Positions 41,679-50,338 of a DNA stretch of 64,000 nt are shown piece after piece. The notes below the pieces were generated by a model that did no database searches, was not told where the DNA came from, and saw only the letters and a program-made list of their open reading frames with translations. A program made the translations under genes and the position numbers. Numbering within the stretch: the first letter of the stretch is position 1; each line of letters starts with the position of its first letter. This stretch comes from Polyangia bacterium (GTDB taxonomy: Bacteria; Myxococcota_A; Polyangia; Polyangiales; Sandaracinaceae): NCBI GenBank assembly GCA_030426845.1, contig JAUHXR010000001.1, forward strand, positions 21,493 through 85,492, read 5' to 3'.

Positions 41679-43919
41679 TCAGTTCCGCGGGCGCACGGCG
41701 ATGTACTGGGGAGGATAGTCGACGGGCTGCCCCAGCTCGGCGGCGGCGTGCAACGTGAAGTGCGGGTTCGAGAGGTGCGGCCGCGCGAGCGCGCAGAGAT
41801 CGGCGCGCCCCGCGAGGATGATCGTGTTGATCTGGTCGGCGCTCGTGATGTTGCCGACGGTGAGCGTCGGGATGCCGACCTCGTTGCGGATCCGGTCGGC
41901 GAAGGGCGTCTGGTAGCAGCGCCCGTAGACCGGCCGGGCGCGCGGCGAGGTCTGGCCGGTGGACACGTCGACGATGTCGCAGCCGTGCTCCTTGAGCGCG
42001 CGCGCGACCACCACCGCGTCGTCGCCGTCGAAGCCGCCCTCGACCCAGTCGGTGGCGCTGATGCGCACGCTGAGCGGCCGATCCGACGGCCAGGCCGCGC
42101 GCACCGCGTCGAGCACCTCGAGCGGGTAGCGCATGCGGTTCTCGAGCGAGCCGCCGTACTCGTCGTCGCGCTGGTTGCTCAGCGGCGTCAGGAAGCTCGA
42201 GAGCAGGTAGCCGTGCGCGCAGTGGAGCTCGATCAGGTCGAAGCCCGCCTCGAGGGCCAGCTCGGTCGACCGGACGAACTGCGCCTTCACCCGATCCATG
42301 TCCTCGCGCGTCATCGCGCGCGGGACCTGCATGCCGTCCTTGTAGGGGATCGGCGACGGCCCGATGACCTCCCAGCCGCCCTCCTCGAGCGGGGTGTCCA
42401 TGCCCTCCCAGAGCACCTTGGTCGAGCCCTTGCGCCCAGCGTGACCAATCTGGATGCCGATCTTGGCGCTCGAACGCGCGTGGACGAAGTCGACGACCCG
42501 CTTCCACGCGTCGCGCTGGGTCTCGTTCCAGAGCCCGGAGCACCCGGGGCTGATGCGCCCCTCCGCCGAGACGTCGGTCATCTCCGCGATCACGAGGCCC
42601 GCTCCGCCGACCGCGCGCGCGCCGAGGTGCATGAGGTGCCAGTCGTTCACCACGCCGTCGACCGCCGAGTACTGGCACATCGGCGAGACCACGACGCGGT
42701 TCTTCAGCGTCATCGAGCCCAGCGTGAACGGGGTGAACATCGGTGTGGTCGGGCTCTGCCCCAGCGTGGGCTCGGGCAGGCCCTGCGACGCGAGGTACCA
42801 GCGGTCGAGCCGATCGATCAGCTCGGGGTCACGCATATGCAAGTTGTCATGCGTGATTCGGCGAGACCGGGTGAGCATGCTGAACACGAGCTGCTCGGGG
42901 GCCATCCCCCAGTAGCGCGAGACGTTCTCGAACCACTCGAGGCTCTGCTGCGCGGACTTCTGGGTCTTGCCCACCCGCTCGCGCGAGCGCTCCTCGTAGC
43001 GCGCGAGCCGCGCCTCGACCGGGCCGTCGTCGCCGACCAGCGCCTCGGCGAGAGCGATCGAGTCCTCCATCGCCAGCTTGGTCCCGGAGCCGACCGAGAA
43101 GTGCGCGGTGTGCGCCGCGTCGCCGATGAGCACGACGTTCTCGAAGTGCCAGCGATCGAGGCGATAGGTCGGAAACTGGACCCAGCGCGACTTGTTGTCG
43201 AGGAGCGGGTGGCCGCCGAGCTCCTCCGCGAAGACGCGCTCGCAGTAGGCGATCGAGTCCTCGGTGCTCGCCGCGTCGAGGCCCGCGCGCCGCCAGGTGT
43301 CCTCGTCCGTCTCGACGATGACCGTGCTCGTGCCCTCCTCGAACTGGTAGGCGTGGATCTGGAAGATCCCGTGCTCGCTCTCGCGGAAGCTGAAGGTGAA
43401 CGCGTCGCGGAAGCTCTGGCGCGTGCCGAGCCACATGTAGCGGCACTTGCGCGGATCGACGTGCACGCCGAAGCGGTCCGCGTAGAGCGCGCGGGTGCGG
43501 CTGTTCACGCCGTCCGCGCCCACCATGAGATCGCAGTCGCGGAGCGACGCCGGGTCCTCGATCTCCTGGCCGAAGCGGACCTCCACGCCCAGCTCCGCGG
43601 CGCGCCCCTGCAGGATCTGCAGGAGCCTCTTGCGGCTCATCCCGCAGAAGCCGTGCCCCCGGCTCCGGATGCACCGCCCCTGGTAGTGCGTGTCGATCGC
43701 GTCCCAGTAGGCGAAGGACTCCGTGATCGCCCGGTAGACGGTGGGGTCGGCCGCCTCGAGGTTCCCGAGCGTCTCGTCGCTGAACACGACGCCCCAGCCG
43801 AACGTGTCGTCGGGGGCGTTGCGCTCGAAGACGACGATGTCGCTCTTCGGCTCGCGCTGGCGCAGGAGGATCGAGAGGTAGAGCCCCGCGGGGCCGCCGC
43901 CGAGAATGTGGGTGCGCAC
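41679..43919 (-). CDS. Fused salicylyl-CoA 5-hydroxylase/old yellow enzyme family protein
   Basis: 746 residues. The N-terminal half is a FAD monooxygenase ([46 protein letters not shown]). The C-terminal half is an FMN-dependent old-yellow-enzyme barrel ([36 protein letters not shown]; LRVGxx-like end [13 protein letters not shown]). This fusion is characteristic of bifunctional salicylyl-CoA 5-hydroxylase/oxidoreductase proteins of aromatic CoA-thioester catabolism, converting salicylyl-CoA to gentisyl-CoA. The companion ligase and gentisate genes are not in the window. It is immediately upstream of the membrane phosphodiesterase and downstream of the FadL porin. Confidence 0.92.
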   Translation of the reverse strand: MRTHILGGGPAGLYLSILLRQREPKSDIVVFERNAPDDTFGWGVVFSDETLGNLEAADPTVYRAITESFAYWDAIDTHYQGRCIRSRGHGFCGMSRKRLLQILQGRAAELGVEVRFGQEIEDPASLRDCDLMVGADGVNSRTRALYADRFGVHVDPRKCRYMWLGTRQSFRDAFTFSFRESEHGIFQIHAYQFEEGTSTVIVETDEDTWRRAGLDAASTEDSIAYCERVFAEELGGHPLLDNKSRWVQFPTYRLDRWHFENVVLIGDAAHTAHFSVGSGTKLAMEDSIALAEALVGDDGPVEARLARYEERSRERVGKTQKSAQQSLEWFENVSRYWGMAPEQLVFSMLTRSRRITHDNLHMRDPELIDRLDRWYLASQGLPEPTLGQSPTTPMFTPFTLGSMTLKNRVVVSPMCQYSAVDGVVNDWHLMHLGARAVGGAGLVIAEMTDVSAEGRISPGCSGLWNETQRDAWKRVVDFVHARSSAKIGIQIGHAGRKGSTKVLWEGMDTPLEEGGWEVIGPSPIPYKDGMQVPRAMTREDMDRVKAQFVRSTELALEAGFDLIELHCAHGYLLSSFLTPLSNQRDDEYGGSLENRMRYPLEVLDAVRAAWPSDRPLSVRISATDWVEGGFDGDDAVVVARALKEHGCDIVDVSTGQTSPRARPVYGRCYQTPFADRIRNEVGIPTLTVGNITSADQINTIILAGRADLCALARPHLSNPHFTLHAAAELGQPVDYPPQYIAVRPRN

Positions 43920-44001
43920 GTCTCCGCCCTACCCCGGCCGCCCGGCCGGGTCGAGGCGGTCCCTCACGGTCGAGCGGTCCTCGCGAGGCCCGGCGGGCGG
44001 C

Positions 44002-45663
44002 TCAGTTGAAGTGGTAGCGCGCGCTGAGCGAGACGAGGTTGAAGTCGGCGGTGTAGGTGCCGGCGTTGATGATCGAGCCCGCGCCGCGCGGGTAGCAGCC
44101 TCGGTCGACCACCGGGTTGTCGGGGTCGTAGACCGCGCCGTCAGGCCCCGGGCAGATCCCCTCGGTGCCCGTGGCGGCGGTGTGCCGGTAGCGCGCGTCG
44201 GTGATCGTCTCGGTGAACTGGAAGACGTGCGCGTAGGCGATCGAGACGTCGAAGCGGTCGATCCGCAGCGTCGCGCCGAGGTGGAGGCCGAGGCGCATCC
44301 CGTTGATGAAGTCCTGGACCTGGTAGTTCGGGTTCACCCCGCTCGTCTCGAAGTGGGCGCCCGCGCGCATCGCGAAGAGTCCGGGGAAGATGTTCCAGTC
44401 GCCGCCCGCGCGGACGATGAGCTGATCGCCCCAGCCGCGCGCGAGGGGGATGCGCTGCGGCACCGGCGCGCTGAAGCTCGGCCCGTCGGCGGCGCAGTCG
44501 CGCGGCGCCTCGCAGATCCCGACCGAGGCGCCGTCCGGGTTGGTCACGACGAAGTCGTTCACCGGATCGTTGAACGAGTAGATGAAGTCGAGCTCGAGGT
44601 CGAAGTTCTCCGTCTGCATCGGGTCCTCGACGCGGCCGTTGATCCGGCCCGCCTCGTCCGGGTCCCGGTGGCGGCCCTGCGGGCTGCGCTGATCGGAGTA
44701 GCGGATGCCGAGCCCGAACGTGAACGGCTGGGCGGTGTTCAGGTTCACGCCGTCGACCCGCGAGGTGAACGGGGTGTAGCTCCCGTCCATGCTCGTCCCG
44801 TAGAAGCCGGTCGTCAGATCGAGCGTTCCGTCAGCGTTGATGCCGTCCGAGTACCGACCGAAGACCGCGATGTCGAGCTGCGGGATCGGGACGGCGTGGA
44901 CCGACAGGATCCCCGCCGGGACGAAGTAGTCGACCACCTCGAGCTGGGTGCGGATGTCCTGGGCGGGGTCCTGCGCGCCCGAGCCGATGCTGGTGAAGGT
45001 GGTGAAGCTGACGGTGGAGATGCCCCACTGGAGCGTGAGCCCGAACGAGAGCTCGGGGATGGGCGAGTAGCCGACGCCGGCCGAGATGTGGAACAGCAGC
45101 AGGTTGCTGCGGATGCCCGCGTAGCGGACCGGGGTCGGCAGGACGAGCCCGTCGTCGCGCGTGATCGTGCCGTCCTCGTCGCCCCAGCTCGACGAGCCCA
45201 CCCCCGACGGCGCGAGGAAGCCGAGCGCGAAGCCGAGCCCCGGCATGGGATGCGCGCTGAAGACGAGCTGCGGGCTCGGCCCGGGCGTGAAGCCGCGGCA
45301 GATCTCGGGGAACGGCTGGTTCACCCAGTTGCTCGGCGTGCTCTCGGCGTAGCCGAAGCGGCTGTCGAAGCCCGAGCCGGAGTTGAGCACGTCGCTGTCG
45401 TTGTAGGTCCCGGCGCGGGTCGCGCAGGAGTCGGCGAGGATGAGGTGGCTGCCGAGCTGGAGCTGCGTGCCGGGGAGGAACGCGAGGGCGGCCGGGTTGT
45501 AGCCGAGCGCCATCGGGTCATCGGCGCGCGCGAGGAACGCGCCGCCGCGGCCGAGGGAGCGGGTGCCAGGCGCGGCCAGCTCGAAGCCGCCCGCGTGGGC
45601 GAGGCTGGGGACCCAGGCCGCGCCCAGGGCGAGCGCCAGCGCGAGGAGCGAGCGAAGCTTCAT
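44002..45663 (-). CDS. FadL/OmpP1/TodX-type outer-membrane transporter
   Basis: 553 residues. A Sec signal MKLRSLLALALALGAAWVPSLAHA precedes the FadL hatch-like start GGFELAAPGTRSLGRGGAFLARADDPMALGYNPAALAF, in which the NPAAL motif is characteristic. The remainder is beta-barrel-like with alternating residues and ends in Phe-Asn (YHFN), near the usual aromatic C-terminal signal. FadL-family channels let hydrophobic molecules such as fatty acids and aromatics enter. Next to the salicylyl-CoA hydroxylase fusion, uptake of an aromatic substrate is a reasonable inference. The gene ends 82 bases from it. Confidence 0.93.
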   Translation of the reverse strand: MKLRSLLALALALGAAWVPSLAHAGGFELAAPGTRSLGRGGAFLARADDPMALGYNPAALAFLPGTQLQLGSHLILADSCATRAGTYNDSDVLNSGSGFDSRFGYAESTPSNWVNQPFPEICRGFTPGPSPQLVFSAHPMPGLGFALGFLAPSGVGSSSWGDEDGTITRDDGLVLPTPVRYAGIRSNLLLFHISAGVGYSPIPELSFGLTLQWGISTVSFTTFTSIGSGAQDPAQDIRTQLEVVDYFVPAGILSVHAVPIPQLDIAVFGRYSDGINADGTLDLTTGFYGTSMDGSYTPFTSRVDGVNLNTAQPFTFGLGIRYSDQRSPQGRHRDPDEAGRINGRVEDPMQTENFDLELDFIYSFNDPVNDFVVTNPDGASVGICEAPRDCAADGPSFSAPVPQRIPLARGWGDQLIVRAGGDWNIFPGLFAMRAGAHFETSGVNPNYQVQDFINGMRLGLHLGATLRIDRFDVSIAYAHVFQFTETITDARYRHTAATGTEGICPGPDGAVYDPDNPVVDRGCYPRGAGSIINAGTYTADFNLVSLSARYHFN

Positions 45664-45683
45664 CGGACCTCCGGAGCGGCGAG

Positions 45684-45743
45684 CCTAGCAGGTTGCTGAA
45701 AGAGGCTGCCGGATGGATCACGGTGTGATCTCGCCGGGGCTAT
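45684..45743. repeat. tagcaggttgctg end plus GATCAC palindrome beside element B
   Basis: Between fadL and the palindromic element is ctagcaggttgctgaaag, which shares agcaggttgctg with the hairpin at 15261. It is also related to the complement of the right edge of element B (ctagcagcacgttgaag at about 45890-45906), so an outer, partly degenerate copy may enclose the element. A gatcac-ggt-gtgatc palindrome is at 45716-45730. Confidence 0.45.
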
Positions 45744-45903
45744 CAGCCCGTTGAAGAACCGACCGTGATGGATCGCGGTTGCGAGGGCGCGCCTGCGTGG
45801 CGCAGCGGGACGAGGGAATCCCGGAGGATTCTCGAGGAGCGATGCGCCCTGCAGGCGCGGGCTCCCGGCCGTGAGGCGCGCGGGGAGGTTCTTCAACGTG
45901 CTG
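45744..45903. mobile_element. 160-bp palindromic MITE/REPIN-like element, copy B
   Basis: Ends: cagcccgttgaagaacc at 45744-45760 pairs with ggttcttcaacgtgctg at 45887-45903 (one mismatch). The centre gaatcc-cgga-ggattc at 45816-45831 is a perfect hairpin. Centre and outer ends share the same midpoint (45823.5). Intermediate stretches also pair, for example cgcgcctgc and ggcgca blocks in the left arm with gcaggcgcg and tgcgcc in the right arm. The core gacgaggga..ggattctcgaggag resembles that of copy A at 6470-6628. No protein is encoded. It ends exactly at the dnaB stop codon. Confidence 0.75.
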
Positions 45904-47358
45904 CTAGGCGAAGTCGTCCGGACCCGGGTCCATCGCGCCGGGCGCGCCGCCGCCGCCGCCGCCTCCGAAGTCGTCCTCGTAGTCGTCGGCGAGGTTCTCG
46001 AACCGCGTGTACTCGTGGAAGAAGCGGCACTTCACGATCCCGACCGGGCCCGCGCGCTGCTTGCCGATGATGATCTCGGCGAGGCCGCGCAGCTCCGGAT
46101 CGTCGCGGTTGTAGAACTCCTCGCGGTACACGAAGAGGATCACGTCCGCGTCCTGCTCGATCGCGCCCGACTCGCGCAGGTCGCTGAGCTGCGGTCGCTT
46201 GTCCTTGCCGGCGCGGGTCTCGACGCCGCGGTTGAGCTGCGAGAGCGCCATCACCGGCACCCGCAGCTCCTTGGCGAGCGCCTTCAGCGAGCGGCTGATC
46301 TCGGAGACCTCCTTCTCGCGGCTCTCGACCTTGGTGCCCGCGCGCATCAGCTGGAGGTAGTCGATGACCACCAGCCCGATGCCGTGCTCGCTCATCAGCC
46401 GGCGGCACTTGCCGCGCAGCTCCATGATCGTGATGGCGGGCGTGTCGTCGATGAAGAGCGGGATGTTGGTGAGCGTCCCCGCCGCGCTCGTCAGGCGGGT
46501 CCAGTCGTCGCGGGAGAGCATCCCGGTGCGCATCCGGCCGCCGTCCACGCGCGCCTCGCTGCAGAGGAGACGTCGCGCGAGCTCCTCCTTCGCCATCTCG
46601 AGGTTGAACACCACGACCGGCTTCTGCCGCGTCTCGCAGGCGTGGAGCGCCACGTTCATCGCGAGCGCGGTCTTCCCCATGCCGGGGCGCCCGGCCACGA
46701 TGATGAGCTCGCCCGGCTTGAGGCCCGCGGTCATCTTGTCGAGCTTGGTGAAGCCGGTGGGCAGGCCGGTGATGCGCTCCTTGTTCTCGGCCGCCTCGGT
46801 GACCTGCTCGAACGTGCGGATCACCACGTCCTTGATGTGCTCGTAGGGCGCGTTCGCGGACTGCTTCGCGACGTCGAAGATCGACTTCTCCGCCTCGTCG
46901 ACGAACTCGGCGACCTCGCCATACTCACCGTAGCCCTTGGCCGCGATCTCGTGGCAGCGCGTGATGAGGCGCCGGACCACCGCCTTGTCGCGCACGATGG
47001 TGGCGTGGTGCTCGATGTTCTCGACCGTCGGGATGACGTCGGTGAGGCCGACGAGGTGCTCGTCACCGCCCGCCTTCTGCAGGTGGCCGTGGTCGCTCAG
47101 CCACGCGCGGAGCGTGACGAGGTCCACCGGGCTGCCCTTGCGGAACAGCTCGCTCATCGCTTCGAAGACGAGCGCGTTGGCGCGGCTGTAGAAGTCGTCG
47201 GCCGACAGGATCTGCGTCGCCGAGTTCATGGCGTTGTTCTCGAGGAGGATCCCCCCGAGTACCGCGCGCTCGGCCTCGAGCGAGTGGGGCGGGACCCGTC
47301 CGCCGCCCCCGGCCTGCGGCGATGGCCCCGACGGGAAGGGCGCGTCCGACATCACCAT
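45904..47358 (-). CDS. dnaB: Replicative DNA helicase
   Basis: 484 residues, start at 47358 (MVMSDAPF) or the ATG six bases further in. The N-terminal primase-interacting domain (PPHSLEAERAVLGGILLENNAM) is followed by the RecA-type motor with Walker A GRPGMGKTALAMN, Walker B region LVVIDYLQLM and the conserved SRSLKALAKELRVPVMALSQLNR. The tail is a Gly-rich run with acidic ends. It follows rplI after a probable terminator and a 146-base gap, in the classic rpsF-rpsR-rplI-dnaB order. The palindromic element lies directly after its stop. Confidence 0.97.
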   Translation of the reverse strand: MVMSDAPFPSGPSPQAGGGGRVPPHSLEAERAVLGGILLENNAMNSATQILSADDFYSRANALVFEAMSELFRKGSPVDLVTLRAWLSDHGHLQKAGGDEHLVGLTDVIPTVENIEHHATIVRDKAVVRRLITRCHEIAAKGYGEYGEVAEFVDEAEKSIFDVAKQSANAPYEHIKDVVIRTFEQVTEAAENKERITGLPTGFTKLDKMTAGLKPGELIIVAGRPGMGKTALAMNVALHACETRQKPVVVFNLEMAKEELARRLLCSEARVDGGRMRTGMLSRDDWTRLTSAAGTLTNIPLFIDDTPAITIMELRGKCRRLMSEHGIGLVVIDYLQLMRAGTKVESREKEVSEISRSLKALAKELRVPVMALSQLNRGVETRAGKDKRPQLSDLRESGAIEQDADVILFVYREEFYNRDDPELRGLAEIIIGKQRAGPVGIVKCRFFHEYTRFENLADDYEDDFGGGGGGGAPGAMDPGPDDFA

Positions 47359-47430
47359 GGAGCTGACGGTCTAACAGCTCGGGCCCTCGTCCGAAAGGCG
47401 GGCCGATCGACCCGTGACGAGGGTGGCCAG

Positions 47431-47466
47431 AAACGGCGAAAGGCGCCCCCCGCGAAGGAGGCGCCT
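47431..47466 (-). terminator. Probable terminator after rplI
   Basis: Reading the minus strand, aggcgcc and ggcgcct (47460-47466 and 47441-47447) form a perfect 7-bp stem with a 12-base loop, followed by ttcgccgttt. It would separate the ribosomal genes from dnaB, at least in part. Confidence 0.6.
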
Positions 47467-47504
47467 CTCAGCGATCGCTGTCCGAAGGGGCAGCGGTACC
47501 GGCT

Positions 47505-47963
47505 CTACTCGGCGACGACCTGGACCTTGATGGTCCCGGACACCTCGTAGCCGAGCCGGATGGCGACCTCGTGCTCGCCGAGCTCCTTGATGGGCTCGTC
47601 CAGCACGATCTTGCGACGGTCGACGTCGATGCCCTTGGCCTCGAGCGCCGCCGCGATGTCCTTGGCGCCGACCGAACCGAAGAGCTTCTTGTTGTCGCCC
47701 GCCTTGGCGGAGATCTCCACCGAGACGCCGTCGAGCTCGCCGGCGCGCGCCTGGGCCGCCGCGCGCTGCTTGGCCGCGCGGGCGAGGGCCGCCTTCTTCT
47801 CGTGCTCGATCTGCGCGATGTTGCCGCGGGTCGCGATCGCGGCGAGGCCGCGCGGCAGGAGGAAGTTGCGGGCGTAGCCGGGCTTGACCTTCACGAGGTC
47901 ACCCGAGCGCCCGAGGTGCTCCACGTCGTCGCGGAGGATCACCTGTACCGTCGTCTTGGCCAT
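47505..47963 (-). CDS. rplI: 50S ribosomal protein bL9
   Basis: 152 residues. The start MAKTTVQVILRDDVEHLGRSGDLVKVKPGYARNFLLPRG is the bL9 N-terminal domain; the Ala/Lys/Arg-rich connecting helix (about 42-78) and the C-terminal domain with KLFGSVGAKDIAAAL complete the protein. It binds 23S rRNA near the L1 stalk. The gene is four bases after rpsR and followed by a likely terminator. Confidence 0.98.
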   Translation of the reverse strand: MAKTTVQVILRDDVEHLGRSGDLVKVKPGYARNFLLPRGLAAIATRGNIAQIEHEKKAALARAAKQRAAAQARAGELDGVSVEISAKAGDNKKLFGSVGAKDIAAALEAKGIDVDRRKIVLDEPIKELGEHEVAIRLGYEVSGTIKVQVVAE

Positions 47964-47967
47964 CGTC

Positions 47968-48258
47968 TCACCTCACCGCGGTGTAGGGGAGCAGCGCGAT
48001 CATCCGAGCGCGCTTGATGGCGCGGGTGAGGGAGCGCTGCTGCTTCGCCGACAGGCCGCTGATCCGGCGGGGCACGATCTTGCCCCGCTCGCTGATGAAG
48101 TGCTTCAGCGTCTGCGGGTCCTTGTAGTCGAACTCGAAGTCCGACGTCAGGACGAAGGAGGGGGGGCGCTTGCGGCCGGCGCGACGGCGGATGCCGAGCG
48201 GGTCGTCCGCCCGACGAGCCTTGCGGACCACACCCATGTCGTCGTTGTCATCCATCAT
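47968..48258 (-). CDS. rpsR: 30S ribosomal protein bS18
   Basis: 96 residues; ATGs at 48258 and 48255 are both possible, with GAGGA upstream. The core [49 protein letters not shown] is the invariant bS18 sequence. The first 25 residues are an acidic then basic extension. bS18 binds bS6 in the platform of the small subunit, and its gene starts three bases after rpsF. Confidence 0.98.
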   Translation of the reverse strand: MMDDNDDMGVVRKARRADDPLGIRRRAGRKRPPSFVLTSDFEFDYKDPQTLKHFISERGKIVPRRISGLSAKQQRSLTRAIKRARMIALLPYTAVR

Positions 48259-48261
48259 GGC

Positions 48262-48891
48262 TCAGTCCTCCTCGTCCGAATCGCTGGCGTCATCGGAGTC
48301 ATTGTCGTCGCTCGAGTCGTCGCCGCTCGAGTCGTCGCCGCTCGAGTCGTCGCCGCTCGAGTCGTCGCCGCTCGAGTCGTCGTCGCTCGAGTCGTCGTCG
48401 CTCGAGTCGTCGTCGCTCGAGTCGTCGTCGTCCGAGTCGTCACCGCGCGAGCTGGCGCGCGGGGCCGACATGCCGAGCTGCTCCTCGAAGGAGGGCTCGT
48501 CGTCGTCGTCGTCGTCGGTCGACTCCTCGATCTCCACGAACTCGACCTCGGACGGGTCGACCGTCAGCTCGGAGAGGTCGTAGAGGTTCTCGAGGCGGAC
48601 CGTCTGGTAGCGGATGACCGAGTCGAGGATGCGCAGGTTGCGCTCGAGCTCGGCGACGAGGTCCGACGGCGCGACGAAGGTCACGTGGACGAAGATGCCC
48701 CGCGTGTGCTTGTCGATCTGGTAGGCGAGCCGGCGCTTGCCCCAGTTGTCGACGCGGGTGATCTTCGCGCCGCCCTTCTGGACGACGTCGACGATGCGCT
48801 CCGACACCTTCTTGGCCTCGGACGGCCCGACGTTGGGGCGCAGGATGTAGACGAGCTCGTACTCGCGTGCGAGCTGCACGGCAGCGGACAT
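48262..48891 (-). CDS. rpsF: 30S ribosomal protein bS6 with long Asp/Ser tail
   Basis: 209 residues. The first 110 form a normal bS6 (YELVYILRPNVGPSEAKKV, WGKRRLAYQIDKHTRGIFVHVTF). The remaining 100 are very acidic and end in an array of Asp-Asp-Ser-Ser pentads encoded by eight in-frame 15-bp repeats. Many bS6 proteins carry short acidic tails, and E. coli bS6 is extended with Glu by RimK, but a genetically encoded tail this long is unusual. A strong ribosome site GAGGAGA lies upstream. The gene is first in rpsF-rpsR-rplI. Confidence 0.96.
   Translation of the reverse strand: MSAAVQLAREYELVYILRPNVGPSEAKKVSERIVDVVQKGGAKITRVDNWGKRRLAYQIDKHTRGIFVHVTFVAPSDLVAELERNLRILDSVIRYQTVRLENLYDLSELTVDPSEVEFVEIEESTDDDDDDEPSFEEQLGMSAPRASSRGDDSDDDDSSDDDSSDDDSSDDDSSGDDSSGDDSSGDDSSGDDSSDDNDSDDASDSDEED
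48304..48438 (-). repeat. In-frame 15-bp repeat array in rpsF
   Basis: Eight copies of ctcgagtcgtcgccg or ctcgagtcgtcgtcg, with ctcgag at 48311 and then every 15 bp to 48416. Two sub-blocks (ccg, then tcg) hint at unequal expansion. It encodes Asp-Asp-Ser-Ser-Gly or Asp-Asp-Asp-Ser-Ser units in the bS6 tail. Confidence 0.95.
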
Positions 48892-48955
48892 GGGATCTCC
48901 TCTCGGACGAAGGCCCCGGCGTCGGCCGGAGCGAGGATGCTGGGTGTTTTCAGGT

Positions 48956-49519
48956 TCAGGGGTTCCGCACGTTGACGCGGTTCATCGCCGCCTGGACGCC
49001 GTCGCGGACGACGGCCTCCACCGCACGGGTCGCGTCGCTTAGCACGTCCTCGAGCTCGGCGCCCTCGGATTTTGTGAAGTCCCCCAGCACGTGGCTCTGG
49101 GGGCTGCCCCGGAGCGGGCGGCCGATGCCCACCCGCAGCCGCAGGAAGTCGGGCCCGCCGCAGTGCTGGATGATGGACTTGAGGCCGTTGTGCCCGGCCG
49201 CGCCGCCGCCCCGCTTGAGGCGCAGCGTGCCGAACGGGAGGTCGAGCTCGTCGTGGACGACCAGGACCTCCTCGAGCTCGACCTTGAAGAAGCGCATCGC
49301 CGGCTGAACCGACTCGCCGGACAGGTTCATGAAGGTCATCGGCTGGAGCAGCGCGACGTCGTCGCCCCCGAGCCGGACCTTGCAGTAGCGCCCCTTGAAC
49401 TTGTCCCGGAAGCCCTCACCGGAGTCGGCCGCCAACCGCTCCGTGAGCATGAAGCCCACGTTGTGGCGGTTGGCGGCGTACTTCGGTCCGGGGTTGCCGA
49501 GCCCGACGACCAGGAACAT
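48956..49519 (-). CDS. pth: Peptidyl-tRNA hydrolase
   Basis: 187 residues. MFLVVGLGNPGPKYAANRHNVGFML carries the catalytic His and the conserved Asn, and VVHDELDLPFGTLRLKRGGGAAGHNGLKSI supplies the second signature with the active-site Asp. The enzyme recycles tRNA from peptidyl-tRNA that drops off ribosomes. It lies six bases after rplY and 64 bases before rpsF, a common bacterial order with prs and rplY upstream. Confidence 0.98.
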   Translation of the reverse strand: MFLVVGLGNPGPKYAANRHNVGFMLTERLAADSGEGFRDKFKGRYCKVRLGGDDVALLQPMTFMNLSGESVQPAMRFFKVELEEVLVVHDELDLPFGTLRLKRGGGAAGHNGLKSIIQHCGGPDFLRLRVGIGRPLRGSPQSHVLGDFTKSEGAELEDVLSDATRAVEAVVRDGVQAAMNRVNVRNP

Positions 49520-49525
49520 CGAGGA

Positions 49526-50125
49526 TCACGCCTTCTCGGCTTCGCCCTCGGCCTTGTCGTCCTTCTTCGCGCGCTCCTTGGCGTCGATCATCAGCACGCG
49601 CCGGGTCGGCGGCAGCGCGATCTCCACGCCCTCGGGCACCTTGAGGTCGGCCACGGTGACGTTCGCGCCGAGGTCGAGCTTGGCCACGTCGAGCACGATC
49701 TTCGAGGGGACGTCCTGCGGGCACGCCTTGATCGGCAGCGAGCGGAAGCGCTTGTGCATCGCGCCGCCCTTCTGCACGCCGAGCGCGCGGCCCGTCGTGA
49801 GGAAGGGCACCTCCGCGCGGAGCGGGCGGTCCTTCGCCGCGGCGTAGAAGTCGACGTGGAGCACGTCACGGCTCACGGGGTGGACGGCGATGTCCTTGAC
49901 CACCGCGAGCGACTTCTGGTCGCCGAACGCGAGCTCGAGCACCTGGTTGCGCCCGTACTCCCCCGTGATCGCCGCCCTCAGGGGCGCGGGGTCGAGCTGC
50001 AAGGTCACCGGCTCCGCGCCGGGACCATAGAACACCGCCGGAATCAGCCCACGCATCCTGAGCTGACGAGCGGGCCCCTTTCCGCGCGTCTCGCGGACCT
50101 CAGCCTGCAACGTCACCGCTTCCAT
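49526..50125 (-). CDS. rplY: 50S ribosomal protein bL25 (CTC/TL5 type)
   Basis: 199 residues, the long CTC form with both the 5S-rRNA-binding N-terminal domain (LQAEVRETRGKGPARQLRMRGLIPAVFYG) and the C-terminal TL5 domain (VPSKIVLDVAKLDLGANVTVADLKVPEG), plus a short Lys/Glu tail. The position between prs and pth is typical. Confidence 0.96.
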   Translation of the reverse strand: MEAVTLQAEVRETRGKGPARQLRMRGLIPAVFYGPGAEPVTLQLDPAPLRAAITGEYGRNQVLELAFGDQKSLAVVKDIAVHPVSRDVLHVDFYAAAKDRPLRAEVPFLTTGRALGVQKGGAMHKRFRSLPIKACPQDVPSKIVLDVAKLDLGANVTVADLKVPEGVEIALPPTRRVLMIDAKERAKKDDKAEGEAEKA

Positions 50126-50253
50126 CGTCTCTTACCGTCCTTTCGACCCGCGGAGGTGACCTGCACGACCGAGGGGCCGGCGTTCTGACGGGTTCGGGGC
50201 CCGGCGTCAACCCGGGCCCTTCGCCGGGGCCAGCGGGCCCGGCGATCTCGGAT

Positions 50254-50319
50254 GATCGGGCTCGGGCGATCGGCTCGGGCGATCGGCTCGGGCGATCGGG
50301 TCGGGCGATCGGGCCGGAC
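50254..50319 (-). repeat. 13-bp repeat array after prs
   Basis: Copies of gatcggctcgggc or gatcgggtcgggc start at 50254, 50268, 50281, 50294 and 50307. The array lies in the 213-base gap between prs (stop 50339) and rplY, about 20 bases past the prs stop. Confidence 0.85.
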
Positions 50320-50338
50320 GACGAGCCGGACGACGGGT

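Noticed and set aside
48170..48583. Plus-strand frame with Ser-Leu-Glu repeats
   Set aside because: It is the antisense reading of the rpsF repeat array.
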